A stretch of DNA of 64,000 nucleotides, from positions 248,001 to 312,000 of the forward strand of contig NZ_BJDH01000001.1 in the NCBI RefSeq assembly GCF_005405005.1, read 5' to 3'. Every line of letters starts with the position of its first letter. Position 1 is the stretch's first letter. Position numbers and translations under genes: made by a program. Shown here piece after piece: positions 27,608 through 37,746 of this stretch. The notes beneath the pieces were generated by a model that worked only from the letters and a program-made list of their open reading frames with translations, had not been told where the DNA came from and made no database searches. The DNA is from Lactiplantibacillus daoliensis (lineage in GTDB: Bacteria; Bacillota; Bacilli; Lactobacillales; Lactobacillaceae).

Positions 27608-28390
27608 CTAGAGTGGATATAGGCCGAAGCAGGACATCACTGTAAAATCTTCTTTATTAATAACTTTTTTAAGCGTATTTCTAATGTCATACTCACTTAG
27701 ATTAGAACGCAGATCAAAATAGTAATCACCTTTATTATTGTGGACCGATAACAGCCATTTACCCAATTCAGCAAACTGTTCCGTGTCTGGTTCGTCTTTT
27801 TGATGCCGAAACATCACGTGAAAAGTCGGTTTCCAAGTGCCTTCATCGTTGCCTGTCAGCTGGACTAATGTGCGAACCTGTCGATGCAACCGAATTGCCG
27901 CGACAATGCTCGTCGTCACTAACAAACTACAAAGTAACATTCCTAGTCCCAGTCCACTCAAAAATGTGTCTGTCGGAATCATGAACCGTGTTTGATTGGC
28001 AAACAAGATTGCAGCACTCATCATTAGCCAAAAAACAACTACCGCACCGTTAACCCAATTTAAAGCCGTGTCGCGAGCTTGCCGCACCACTTTCAATCGA
28101 TACTCATCATCACCCTTAACGACACGATCATTGGTCGTAATTCGTGAGTAAACGGCGGCCAACCGATGATGCTTAAAATGATAACTTGCTAACGGGTGAA
28201 AGGTGTCGACCATTGCGATCAGGGTTTCCGTTGGTAAGTATTCAACCAGCACTCGGCCTGGTTGCGCCACTGCTTTAAATTGATAACAGTAGCCAAAAAT
28301 TCCGGTTAGCTGTTGACCACGCTGGGCTTGCCGATTGAGCCATCGGGATTCTGCGGCCGACCCTTTTAAAAAGAATTTTATTTTTTGCAT
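27608..28390 (-). CDS. DUF2812-like membrane protein
   Basis: This 260-aa protein has a soluble N-terminal domain with the DUF2812-type pattern W-L-N-R-Q-A-Q-R-G-Q-Q-L and V-L-V-E-Y. Two membrane helices follow (about residues 118-136 and 146-170), then a cytoplasmic tail. DUF2812 proteins often accompany PadR regulators, but none is encoded here, and the function is unknown. The ATG at 28390 is chosen because GGAGG lies eight bases before it; an earlier ATG overlaps that ribosome site. Confidence 0.7.
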   Translation of the reverse strand: MQKIKFFLKGSAAESRWLNRQAQRGQQLTGIFGYCYQFKAVAQPGRVLVEYLPTETLIAMVDTFHPLASYHFKHHRLAAVYSRITTNDRVVKGDDEYRLKVVRQARDTALNWVNGAVVVFWLMMSAAILFANQTRFMIPTDTFLSGLGLGMLLCSLLVTTSIVAAIRLHRQVRTLVQLTGNDEGTWKPTFHVMFRHQKDEPDTEQFAELGKWLLSVHNNKGDYYFDLRSNLSEYDIRNTLKKVINKEDFTVMSCFGLYPL

Positions 28391-28596
28391 CTGCTGAACC
28401 TCCATAACCTTTAGAGTTATTGCATTGGAAGTTCATTATAGCTAGATTGGTCCATTTTTCAATTGGACACAAGTTTTTGTTAGTGGTCAAAACAAACCCT
28501 TCAGAATCGAGTTGGCATCCAGTTGGCAATGATATCCCTTTCACTTTTGCTAAATCGGTATAGTTAAAATCCGCTAAAAGTTTCAATTTCAATTCG

Positions 28597-28613
28597 ATCG
28601 TTAAATTAACGAT
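28597..28613. promoter_or_regulatory. Perfect inverted repeat upstream of glpK promoter
   Basis: ATCGTTAA-A-TTAACGAT, 8-bp arms around one base, lies 17 bases before the glpK -35. It is a possible operator for an unidentified regulator. The rest of 28406-28596 shows no gene. Confidence 0.45.
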
Positions 28614-28629
28614 TGTTATCGGCCGATTA

Positions 28630-28658
28630 TTCACAAATTTATGAAAGCATGATAATAT
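28630..28658 (+). promoter_or_regulatory. glpK promoter
   Basis: TTCACA (28630-28635), 17-base spacer, TAATAT (28653-28658). Confidence 0.6.
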
Positions 28659-28667
28659 CAGACATAA

Positions 28668-28681
28668 TGTTAACGATTTCA
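28668..28681 (+). promoter_or_regulatory. Perfect cre site at the glpK transcription start
   Basis: TGTTAACGATTTCA fits every position of the CcpA consensus TGWNANCGNTNWCA. It begins about 10 bases after the -10, overlapping the expected transcription start, which is typical for catabolite repression. Confidence 0.8.
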
Positions 28682-28707
28682 ATTAACTTAAACTGCTAAT
28701 AGAATAG

Positions 28708-30231
<1,524 letters not shown>

Positions 30232-30232
30232 T

Positions 30233-30268
30233 AAAAAGCTTCCGAGATTTTTTCTCGGAGGCTTTTTC
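30233..30268. terminator. Terminator after glpK
   Basis: AAAAAGCTTCCGAGA (30233-30247) and TCTCGGAGGCTTTTT (30253-30267) form a stem with one mismatch and A/T runs on both strands. Confidence 0.92.
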
Positions 30269-30302
30269 ACTTGGTTCATCAGAGCGCAAGAACACATGCC
30301 GA

Positions 30303-31055
30303 CTAATCGTCAATTTCTGGTAAAAAGCCTTGGCGGCGGGCAATCTTCAAAAAGTCACGCCGTTTTGCAGCGGTCCCTAGGGCTTCTCTAGTCATGTCAG
30401 CCAGATGTTCATCACGGGCATTATCCCCACGCTGCTGGTAGTAATCATGTAGCCGCGTATCAAATTTAGTCAATTCAGTTTGATAGTCACTGGGTTCAGC
30501 ATACTGATTTTTGAATAGCATGGCATCTAATCCCAGCCGGGGCTTAATCTCTGGTTGAGTTGCTGGGTAACCAATTTGAAAACCAAACACCGGTAGCGTT
30601 AATGCCGGTAATTTTAGTAAATCGATAACCGCTTGCGTGTCATTATTGATCGAACCCAACACCACACTGCCTAGACCTAAACTTTCTGTCACCATCACCA
30701 TGGCTTCCGTCATCAAGGTCGCATCTTCCACACTCCCCATAAAACGGTCTAATTCGGTCAGTGCACGCTTTGCAATCGGTGTTGCAGCTAATTGTACATT
30801 ACGATGCTGGTCCGCTAATACGACCAGCAAGCGCCCTTGTGTCGCAACCGTTGCCCGCGTCGTAATCTTGGCAATTGCCTGCCGAATTACAGGATCAGTC
30901 ACTTCAATCAAACTATACGCCTGCAAATACTGGCTAGTTGGCGCATGTTGCGCAGTTGACACAATCTTTGCTAAAGTCTCATCCGTAACTGGTTGTCCCG
31001 TGAAATTTCGATAGCTACGATGAGATTTTAAATTATCAATCACTAATTCCGACAT
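30303..31055 (-). CDS. NfsA/FRP-type flavin nitroreductase, NAD(P)H dependent
   Basis: This FMN enzyme is likely to reduce nitro-aromatics, flavins or quinones. The 250-aa protein has the NfsA-like start with H-R-S-Y-R-N-F and A-P-T-S-Q-Y-L-Q-A-Y. A central E-S-L-G-L-G-S-V-V-L-G and F-G-F-Q-I-G-Y-P follow. The C-terminal R-R-D-F-L-K is typical of the NADPH-preferring group. AGGAATGAG lies upstream of the ATG. It converges on glpK. The natural substrate is not readable. Confidence 0.9.
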   Translation of the reverse strand: MSELVIDNLKSHRSYRNFTGQPVTDETLAKIVSTAQHAPTSQYLQAYSLIEVTDPVIRQAIAKITTRATVATQGRLLVVLADQHRNVQLAATPIAKRALTELDRFMGSVEDATLMTEAMVMVTESLGLGSVVLGSINNDTQAVIDLLKLPALTLPVFGFQIGYPATQPEIKPRLGLDAMLFKNQYAEPSDYQTELTKFDTRLHDYYQQRGDNARDEHLADMTREALGTAAKRRDFLKIARRQGFLPEIDD

Positions 31056-31257
31056 ACTTTACTCATTCCTATTCTGGTTCAAATTCACTTGCTTGTGGAC
31101 ATCAGATTGACCATTATTTACTTATCTCAGACCGTTTCCGGTCATATTAAGGAAAGCACCGATGATTCCCCAAAACATCTTCAACGGCCCTGTAATGGCC
31201 TAATTTCCAGTCAGATAACCTTGATTTACAATAACACTTTCATTAAACCGAGACACG

Positions 31258-31283
31258 AAAAAAGCACCAGCGCTGACCGATGC
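31258..31283 (-). terminator. Probable terminator after the 102-aa gene
   Basis: On the minus strand GCATCGGT pairs with GCTGGTGC (three wobbles) and six T follow. The interval to the nitroreductase start holds no gene. Confidence 0.55.
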
Positions 31284-31291
31284 CAATCATA

Positions 31292-31600
31292 TTACCCAAT
31301 ATGGTTTTCTTTTAAAATCAAGTAGACTTCCGCTTGCATATCTGGGGTCTTAGTCCATTCATCCCAATGATCCATTGATTCATCCGGTATTTCAAAATTT
31401 TTATTGATATAATCTTGGTATTTTTCAACATGGGTTGAATGGGGAATGTTCAATTGTAAAATTCGGACTTGCTTAATAAAACCACGTTCAGCGGCCAATT
31501 CAGCACGGCCATTCATGACCATATTGCCAATTTCCATATAAGTTGTGCCATCGTTACGCGTAATTTCTTGAATTAAATCCAAGACTTCATGATTTTTCAA
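31292..31600 (-). CDS. Hypothetical protein (102 aa)
   Basis: No family recognised. The protein is soluble and acidic overall, with R-A-E-L-A-A-E-R-G-F-I-K-Q near the middle and a tryptophan-containing segment D-H-W-D-E-W. It starts with TTG, supported by GAGGG seven bases upstream; no in-frame ATG is near. A consensus promoter lies directly upstream (TTGACA, 17 bases, TATACT), so strong expression is expected. Confidence 0.7.
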   Translation of the reverse strand: MKNHEVLDLIQEITRNDGTTYMEIGNMVMNGRAELAAERGFIKQVRILQLNIPHSTHVEKYQDYINKNFEIPDESMDHWDEWTKTPDMQAEVYLILKENHIG

Positions 31601-31623
31601 AACGAATCCCTCACTTCATTTTT

Positions 31624-31652
31624 AGTATAGCTGGGGTTCGGGATAGTGTCAA
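31624..31652 (-). promoter_or_regulatory. Consensus promoter of the 102-aa gene
   Basis: Minus strand TTGACA (31652-31647), 17-base spacer, TATACT (31629-31624). Confidence 0.8.
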
Positions 31653-31658
31653 AAGCTA

Positions 31659-31829
31659 AGAGTGGGGATTTGCGCATCGGCTAATCTATTGTCGGTCCTT
31701 AGATTAACTGCCGAAACGTGTTCAGCGCCACTGAGGATTCCGCTTGCTATGCTAAGGGCCCAATGCAAGAAATGCATTTGACCCTTAGCTAGGCAATGCT
31801 CACCCTCAAACCGTGGCACTTCACACTCT
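31659..31829. repeat. Multi-hairpin element between the small RNA and the 102-aa gene promoter
   Basis: AGAGTG (31659-31664) and CACTCT (31824-31829) close the element. Inside are CGGCTAATCTA (31678) with TAGATTA..GCCG (31700-31713), a small TCAG/CTGA hairpin, and CTAAGGG..AATGC with GCATT..CCCTTAG (31752-31788). It is not similar in sequence to the four-copy repeat but has a similar plan. No reading frame of note. Confidence 0.5.
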
Positions 31830-31833
31830 AGAC

Positions 31834-31910
31834 AAAAAAACCACTATCCAAAGATAGTGGTCGGCATAAGAGAGAAAGAGAATTGATTAGAAGGTAACTA
31901 AATACCTTAC
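31834..31910 (-). ncRNA. Candidate CcpA-controlled small RNA (about 77 nt)
   Basis: A consensus minus-strand promoter (TTGACA, 17 bases, TATCCT) would start an RNA near 31910. A perfect hairpin (CCACTATC / GATAGTGG, plus an A-U pair) followed by seven T ends it at about 31834. The RNA would begin with a small hairpin (AAGGTA / TTACCTT). A pyrimidine-rich single-stranded stretch then reads TTCTCTTTCTCTCTT, a plausible seed for purine-rich ribosome sites. There is no convincing reading frame. A perfect cre overlaps the -35, so it should be repressed when glucose is present. No such RNA is known to me at this place. Confidence 0.65.
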
Positions 31911-31916
31911 AAACTA

Positions 31917-31945
31917 AGGATAATCGAAATTGTAAGCGTTGTCAA
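31917..31945 (-). promoter_or_regulatory. Promoter with overlapping perfect cre for the small RNA
   Basis: The -35 TTGACA is 31945-31940 and the -10 TATCCT is 31922-31917, spacer 17. TGTAAGCGTTGTCA at 31931-31944 matches the cre consensus at every position and covers the -35 and part of the spacer. The bases from 31946 to galM show no further gene. Confidence 0.75.
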
Positions 31946-32342
31946 CGGTTAGCAAAAATAAATACTTAAATTATTTGAATTTTATATTTGCCCGGATAGT
32001 ACCGACGTCAGAAGCAACTTTAACAGGACTGTTATCTGGTTTCTATCCCAGCGTGAAGCAGTTCTCAGTCATCATAAAATTAATTAGTTCAACTAACATT
32101 GACCAGTAGTCCCTCCTTAATTACGCATGCCAGAATGTTGATGCTAGTTAAAATACTATTAAATAAATATCTGATGAACATTTTGTTGATTATACCGGCC
32201 GCAATTTTTGGCGATTCGTCTTGTGATAAAATTTACAAAATAATCACTATCCAGCTGGGCAATCATTCGCATTCCACACCGTAATGAAATATACTAATAG
32301 TATTAAAAGAATTGTCAGGCATGCATTGGAGTGAATGAGTTT

Positions 32343-33362
32343 ATGAAGATAATTGAGCATCAGGCCAACGGGATAAACTATTACACATTAGTGAACAATC
32401 ATCACATGAGCGTGACCATCATGGATTGGGGTGCCACGATAACCGCAATCAGGACCCACGATAAAGATGGCAAATATGCCAACGTCATTTTAGGTTTCGA
32501 TAATGGCGAAGACTATATTACTTATCAATCATTTTTCGGGGCCACGATTGCGCGCGTTGCGGGCGTCCTTAAAAATGCCCACTGGCGCGGTTACGACTTA
32601 ACGCAAAATTTTGGTGAACATAATTTAAATGGCGGTAATATGCCGCAAATTTCCTTTGAGCCTTGGTTTCTGGAACGTAAATTACAAACATCGACACAAG
32701 TCGGCCTAGTCATGCAGTACATCACTTTGGATGGCGAGAATGGTTTCCCTGGGACCATGACGATTACGGCAGATTTCATTTTAGATGATACTGGAAAATT
32801 TACGATCAGTTATACAGGGAAAAGCGACAAAGCCACGCTCTTCAATCCAACTAACCACGCTTACTTCAACTTAAGTGGTGATGCTGACCGATTGATCGAC
32901 CACCAAATTTTGAAAATCAATGCCGATGAATACTGTGCACTCAATAAACATGGGATTCCAACCGGTAAATTGCCTTGGGTCACCGGCTCACCGTTTGATT
33001 TTCGTGACCGAACTGAAATTGGACCACAGATCGCCAAACTTAAAGACGGCCTCCACCATGGCTTTGTGTTAAACAACACGCCTTATCCGCAAGTGGAGTT
33101 ACTGGACCGTGTTAGCGGACGCAAAGTCACTTTACGGACTGACGCTAAAGCCATCGTCGTCTCCAGCGCGACCAACTATCGTGACGATCGTTATCGCTTA
33201 AATGGTGGCAAACCGATGCGCTCACAATTAGGCGTCTCTTTACAACCACAAACGTTACCTGATGCAATTCACCACAAAGAATTCGGGAGTATCATTATCG
33301 AACCGAATGTGCCTGTCACCACGCAAACCGCTTATCAATTTTCAAATATTTATGATGTCTAA
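32343..33362 (+). CDS. galM: Aldose 1-epimerase (galactose mutarotase)
   Basis: This cytoplasmic enzyme interconverts alpha and beta anomers of galactose or glucose. The 339-aa protein shows the GalM pattern: a beta-rich fold with W-G-A-T-I-T-A-I, N-P-T-N-H-A-Y-F-N-L-S-G (catalytic His) and S-P-F-D-F-R. The C-terminal end contains the catalytic Glu region I-I-I-E-P. The ATG at 32343 is preferred, 11 bases after GGAG; a GTG at 32331 overlaps that site. It is not linked to gal or lac genes here. TATACT at 32290-32295 may be its -10. Confidence 0.93.
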   Translation: MKIIEHQANGINYYTLVNNHHMSVTIMDWGATITAIRTHDKDGKYANVILGFDNGEDYITYQSFFGATIARVAGVLKNAHWRGYDLTQNFGEHNLNGGNMPQISFEPWFLERKLQTSTQVGLVMQYITLDGENGFPGTMTITADFILDDTGKFTISYTGKSDKATLFNPTNHAYFNLSGDADRLIDHQILKINADEYCALNKHGIPTGKLPWVTGSPFDFRDRTEIGPQIAKLKDGLHHGFVLNNTPYPQVELLDRVSGRKVTLRTDAKAIVVSSATNYRDDRYRLNGGKPMRSQLGVSLQPQTLPDAIHHKEFGSIIIEPNVPVTTQTAYQFSNIYDV

Positions 33363-33364
33363 CC

Positions 33365-33396
33365 AAAAAAGGACCGGCAATTGCCGATCTTTTTTA
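33365..33396. terminator. Bidirectional terminator between galM and yhgE-like genes
   Basis: AAAAAAGGACCGGCAA pairs with TTGCCGATCTTTTTT (one mismatch), convergent genes. Confidence 0.9.
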
Positions 33397-33399
33397 TTA

Positions 33400-36021
33400 C
33401 TACCTAGACTGAATGTCCTCCGAAAAGTCAATGGCTTTTATCCGGCCATGCCGTCGACCGTAAAACAACATACTAAAAATTGAAAAGATAACAAGAATGC
33501 TTAGCAACACCCCAATTTGTGGCCAAGCCGAATTACCGACCATTAAAGTATTACGTAACCCACTGACCGCATAACTCATCGGCAACCACGGATGAATTGT
33601 TTGGAAAAAATGGTTAGATAACTGAATGGGATAGGTTCCCGCCGAACCGCCAAGTTGTAAGACCAACAAAATCATACTAAAGAACGCCCCCACCTTGCCG
33701 AAGACTAGATTTAACCAATAGACAATGCTCATAAAGGCAAGTGCAATACTGATTAACAACCCAAATGTTGCCCACGGATGAATGGGTGCTAATCCGTCAA
33801 TCAAGATTAACAGGCCTTCAATCAATACCGCTTCCCCAAATGCGAAGACAGCGAGGATTGAACCTTTACCAGTCCACCACCGAAACCCATTTTTAGGATA
33901 TTTCCGTGGGGTATACATATCAAACATCATATTAAACGCGAGTGCCCCCACAAATAACGAAACTGACATCATATAGGGCGCCATGCCAGTCCCATTGTTC
34001 TGAGCATCATCCGAATCATCAGTACGAGTTGTGGTCGGTTTCGCCAACTGATCATAAGTCAACTGAGTTGGCCGGATACTGGCTTGCTCACCAGTCGTCG
34101 CCAATGTGGTTCCTAGCTGATGATTCCCATTTTGAACTTGAGTTAAACCATTTGCGAGTTGCGAACCACCTTGCGCTAACCGCTCACTTCCAGTTGCTAA
34201 CTGCATGGCCCCAAACGATAATTGCGTGGCACCATTAGTCAAGGTCGGCCCTTGCTGAGCTAACGTCGACAACCCACTAGTCAAACTCGTAGCACCTTGT
34301 TGTAAACTGGCCCCATTTTGACTTAACTGCCGCGTTCCACTAGCCAATTGCTGATTACCATTCACCAATTGGCTGGTTCCACTCAACAAGCCATCACTAG
34401 CACTGGTTAAGTTAGTCATCCCACTCGCCAACCCGGTTGCGCCATTAGCTAGTTTTTGCGTCCCAGCTGTCAAAGCAGGGGTTTGAGTCGCCAAAGTCTG
34501 GGTACCTTGATTCAAGGTCTGGAAACCTAGCGTCGCTGCTTGTAATTTTGCTGTCAGCGTCTGGGACCCTACACTCAGCGCCGCTAATTTGTTGCCTAAT
34601 GTCTTTTGATCCGAAGTAGTTGTCTGTAACACCTGTTTTAATGTTGCTAATTCAGTCTCAGTTTGCTCAGGTCTTGCCCCGGCGCTGACCACTTGATCCA
34701 ATTGAGCAAGAGCAGTTGTGACTGCCGTATTAGCTGTTGAGGGCTGATTAGCGGTAACGGTGGCTAAAATTGCTTGCTTCTGTGCCGCCGTTAACTTTTG
34801 GGTATCCGCCGTAGAAGCTACTTTGCTTGCCAGTTCATCATTGGGCTGCGCCTCAGTCACAACCTGTTTCACCTGTGCAATGGCGGCTTTAATTGCCACT
34901 AATTGTGTTGTTTCCGCATTATGGCTCAGTGATTGGGCTAATTGGTCAAATAACTGATTCAACTGTGTTGTCCACGTATTGTGATTGGCAGCCAATTGAA
35001 TTTGATCTAGCGCCGTTGTTAGTTGCTGACTTCCCGCATTTAACTGCTTTAGCCCTTGTTCGAATTGTTGGCTATTGCTGGCAAGTTCAGCTGTCCCATG
35101 AGTTAATGCGGTCGTTTTCTGGTTAAGCGTGGTTAAATTTTGTTGTAGTGTTTGTACACCTGTATTAGCCTGCTCAACCCCGTTCACGTAGCCCCAGGTT
35201 CCAGTTTGAAGAATTGCTGAACCAGTTGCCAACTTTTCGGCTGCTTGGTTGGCCTGAGTCACCCCCGTCGTATAACTTTTGACGCCACTAGCTAATTTTT
35301 GACTGCCACTCAAGGCCTGGTCAACCCCCTTTAAATAATGATTTAAACCAATCACCAATTGCTTATTACCAGTGTTTAAGGTCAACGTACTAGCTGCCAG
35401 TTGCGTTAAGCCAGTCGTGATTTTTCGATCAGCAACAACTGCTTGCTGACTGCCATCCGCTAATTTCTGGTTGGCCTGACCAGCCTTGGACATGCCGATT
35501 CCTAGAGACTTAATACTACTAAACATCGTTTTAGCATAAGTCCGTGTCACTTGAGCCGCCACCTGATCTGTAGCTGTTTTAGCCGCGCTAGTCGTCATTT
35601 TCGAAGCGGTGTAGTTGTGTCCGGCACTCGTTGCGGCCTGCAGCACCATCTTTTCTGGTTTAGCTTGCATTAAAGTTGTGGCATTCTTAGAAAAATTACG
35701 TGGAATTGTCAAAACCATGTAAACTTGGCCGTGGTGTAGTTTCTTTGTCGCCTGCCGCGCCCCCATGACTTTAAAATCCATCGCTGTCGACTTAGCTAGG
35801 GACTTGGTCAAATGCTGACCAGCGGCCCAACGAGTCCCGTGATACATCGTGGCTTGATCGTGATTCACAACCGCAACCGGCAACGCTTGTAACTTACCAT
35901 ATGGGTCCCACATTGACTTTAAAAAAGTTACCGCATAAATTGATGGAATAAATTCAATCACAATCAAGACAATCAAGATAAACTTGTGTCGCCATAAATA
36001 TTGCCATTCAGCTTTAATCAT
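33400..36021 (-). CDS. YhgE/Pip-family membrane protein (ABC-2-like)
   Basis: This 873-aa protein has the YhgE/Pip architecture. One N-terminal membrane helix (about residues 13-33) precedes a very long extracytoplasmic region (about 35-660). Five membrane helices lie at the C-terminus. The middle is built of tandem short repeats of the type L-A-S/T-G-x-x-x-L, with heptad character, as in Lactococcus Pip (a phage-infection protein) and ESX-linked relatives. Its job may be envelope export or a surface receptor. GGGGG lies eight bases before ATG 36021; a start five codons earlier overlaps it. A divergent TetR gene probably controls it. Confidence 0.88.
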   Translation of the reverse strand: MIKAEWQYLWRHKFILIVLIVIEFIPSIYAVTFLKSMWDPYGKLQALPVAVVNHDQATMYHGTRWAAGQHLTKSLAKSTAMDFKVMGARQATKKLHHGQVYMVLTIPRNFSKNATTLMQAKPEKMVLQAATSAGHNYTASKMTTSAAKTATDQVAAQVTRTYAKTMFSSIKSLGIGMSKAGQANQKLADGSQQAVVADRKITTGLTQLAASTLTLNTGNKQLVIGLNHYLKGVDQALSGSQKLASGVKSYTTGVTQANQAAEKLATGSAILQTGTWGYVNGVEQANTGVQTLQQNLTTLNQKTTALTHGTAELASNSQQFEQGLKQLNAGSQQLTTALDQIQLAANHNTWTTQLNQLFDQLAQSLSHNAETTQLVAIKAAIAQVKQVVTEAQPNDELASKVASTADTQKLTAAQKQAILATVTANQPSTANTAVTTALAQLDQVVSAGARPEQTETELATLKQVLQTTTSDQKTLGNKLAALSVGSQTLTAKLQAATLGFQTLNQGTQTLATQTPALTAGTQKLANGATGLASGMTNLTSASDGLLSGTSQLVNGNQQLASGTRQLSQNGASLQQGATSLTSGLSTLAQQGPTLTNGATQLSFGAMQLATGSERLAQGGSQLANGLTQVQNGNHQLGTTLATTGEQASIRPTQLTYDQLAKPTTTRTDDSDDAQNNGTGMAPYMMSVSLFVGALAFNMMFDMYTPRKYPKNGFRWWTGKGSILAVFAFGEAVLIEGLLILIDGLAPIHPWATFGLLISIALAFMSIVYWLNLVFGKVGAFFSMILLVLQLGGSAGTYPIQLSNHFFQTIHPWLPMSYAVSGLRNTLMVGNSAWPQIGVLLSILVIFSIFSMLFYGRRHGRIKAIDFSEDIQSR

Positions 36022-36187
36022 GTGCCAATCCCCCATTGTTATGCTATGCTTTTGCTGAGATAATCCTCATGTGTGGTCATAGCATACGGAGTTTGGCCTT
36101 AAAATACCACAACAGACTTAGCCAAAATGAGGAATAAGCCACAATTATGCCACATCTGGGGTCTAACAAGATAAGGAGGCCAGCCAC

Positions 36188-36769
36188 ATGGTCAAAACAG
36201 ATCGACGGGTAGTACGAACAAATCAAGCATTACGAACAGCTTTTCGCCAACTTGCCCTCACTCATCAATATCGCGAGATCACTGTCAAGCAGCTCACTGC
36301 CATCGCAAATGTTAATCGGAAAACCTTCTATCTTCATTTTGACTCTATTGACGATTTAGCGGCTACCTTCAGTCATGAGAGTGCAAAAGAGATTTTAAAC
36401 TTAATTAATCAGCATGATTTAAAAACAAGTCTGGCTCAATCCGGTTTAATTTTTGATCAACTTGCCACCTTTTATAACCAGTCGCGAGATTTCAATCGAC
36501 TAGTACTCGTTAACGATGATTACAGTTTTATTGCTCGCAAGGTTCAAATTGAAGTTGCGCGTGGCCTGACTGCTAATCTTCAAGTAGCCTATCAGCTTTC
36601 CAAAACAGATGCTTTCATTTGTGCTAATTTTCTAATTCATAACATGATGACTTTTTTCCGATTGTTCTTTACCGGGCAATTAGATTTGACCCCCGAGCAA
36701 TTCAAACAACGACTAGTCTCACTGAATTCAACCGGTATCCATCAATTTTTCTATCCGTCTGAACCATAA
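36188..36769 (+). CDS. TetR-family transcriptional regulator
   Basis: This 193-aa regulator has an N-terminal helix-turn-helix (R-R-V-V-R-T-N-Q-A-L-R-T-A-F, then I-T-V-K-Q-L-T-A-I-A-N-V-N-R-K-T-F-Y-L-H-F). The C-terminal helical ligand domain is of the DhaS/YxbF-like type. AAGGAGG precedes the ATG. It is divergent from the YhgE/Pip gene. In the 166-base spacer ATGCTATG (36041-36048) and CATAGCAT (36078-36085) are exact inverted repeats and could belong to its operator. Confidence 0.9.
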   Translation: MVKTDRRVVRTNQALRTAFRQLALTHQYREITVKQLTAIANVNRKTFYLHFDSIDDLAATFSHESAKEILNLINQHDLKTSLAQSGLIFDQLATFYNQSRDFNRLVLVNDDYSFIARKVQIEVARGLTANLQVAYQLSKTDAFICANFLIHNMMTFFRLFFTGQLDLTPEQFKQRLVSLNSTGIHQFFYPSEP

Positions 36770-36787
36770 TTACTGTTCATAAGTGCC

Positions 36788-36830
36788 AAAAAAAGGTACC
36801 TGTCTCAAATTCACGACAGGTACCTTTTGG
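36788..36830. terminator. Bidirectional terminator between tetR-like and HAD genes
   Basis: AAAAGGTACCTGTC (36791-36804) and GACAGGTACCTTTT (36815-36828), perfect 14-bp stem. Confidence 0.92.
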
Positions 36831-36831
36831 A

Positions 36832-37641
36832 TTATAAAATTAATTTTTCAATAGTTGCTAACACACCATCATGTTCATTATCACTTACAGTTACCTCGGA
36901 CGCGACTGCTTTAACACTTGCATCCGCATTACTCATCGCAAAACCCTGACCGGCAAACTGTAACAATGGTTTGTCATTATCACCATCACCAAATGCGAGT
37001 AACTCAGACGGTCTAATTTGCCATTGCTGCATCAACCACTGCACTGCTGGTAGCTTTCCCACGCCGGCAGTCACCAAATCAATCACCCCGTAGCCGCTGT
37101 CGTGCGCCAACAACCGGCCGTCAAAATAATCATTCAACGCCGCGACTTTCTGAGTCACATGTGCAGGATTAGCCGAAACACTGATTTTTTTTATTTCATC
37201 TTGAACCACACAAAAATCAGCCACTTCTTGCAAATTATCGTAAAACTTTTCCGCCGCATCAATTAATGCTTGGGGCGCACCAGCTTCAGTATAAGAACCA
37301 TGTTTACCGACCAGGATCAAGTACGATGACTTTAACGGTGCCTGTTGCCGATCAACCGTCACAAACTGGTTTAGTTCTGCGGCAGATAAACTACCATCGT
37401 AGACCTGTTGATCGTTGACATAAATCGAAGCGCCATTTTCCGCAACCATAACCAAGTTATCCGCCACGACTGGCGCAAATAGCTTTCTCAAATGTGCATA
37501 CTGGTTACCAGATGACAATACCAACCGAATCCCGCGTTGCTTTAGGGTTGCTAAGGTCTGGCGTAGCCACGCCTGATTGTAGGTCTGATCACCATGTAAG
37601 AGCGTTCCATTCAAGTCGGTCGCAATTAATTTAATTGACAC
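36832..37641 (-). CDS. Cof-type HAD-superfamily phosphatase
   Basis: This 269-aa sugar-phosphate-type phosphatase has the HAD motifs: I-A-T-D-L-N-G-T-L-L (nucleophile Asp), V-L-S-S-G-N-Q (motif II), a conserved Lys in G-K-L-P-A-V, and F-G-D-G-D-N-D (motif III). A C2 cap lies between motifs II and III. The GTG at 37641 follows AGGA by about 10 bases and gives the usual short N-terminus (S-I-K-L-I-A-T-D); an earlier GTG is too close. The substrate is unknown; Cof enzymes typically act on sugar phosphates or FMN/PLP. Confidence 0.88.
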   Translation of the reverse strand: MSIKLIATDLNGTLLHGDQTYNQAWLRQTLATLKQRGIRLVLSSGNQYAHLRKLFAPVVADNLVMVAENGASIYVNDQQVYDGSLSAAELNQFVTVDRQQAPLKSSYLILVGKHGSYTEAGAPQALIDAAEKFYDNLQEVADFCVVQDEIKKISVSANPAHVTQKVAALNDYFDGRLLAHDSGYGVIDLVTAGVGKLPAVQWLMQQWQIRPSELLAFGDGDNDKPLLQFAGQGFAMSNADASVKAVASEVTVSDNEHDGVLATIEKLIL

Positions 37642-37704
37642 CCAGTCCACTTCCTCTATCTTTTTCTCTTGCTACATTATACGCGTAAAATTACCTGGAA
37701 CGCC

Positions 37705-37740
37705 AATGCGCACGCAATTTTAATCAATTGCGTGCGCATT
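37705..37740 (-). terminator. Hairpin after the FAD oxidoreductase gene
   Basis: AATGCGCACGCAATT (37705-37719) and AATTGCGTGCGCATT (37726-37740) form a perfect 15-bp stem. There is no T run, so efficiency as a terminator is uncertain. Confidence 0.55.
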
Positions 37741-37746
37741 GAGACT

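Noticed and set aside
31089-31325. 78-codon plus-strand frame between nitroreductase and the 102-aa gene
   Set aside because: No ribosome site, overlaps the terminator and end of the opposite-strand gene, and composition is not protein-like.
32099-32284. 61-codon plus-strand frame upstream of galM
   Set aside because: No ribosome site before its ATG, unusual codon use, and it lies in the AT-rich promoter gap.
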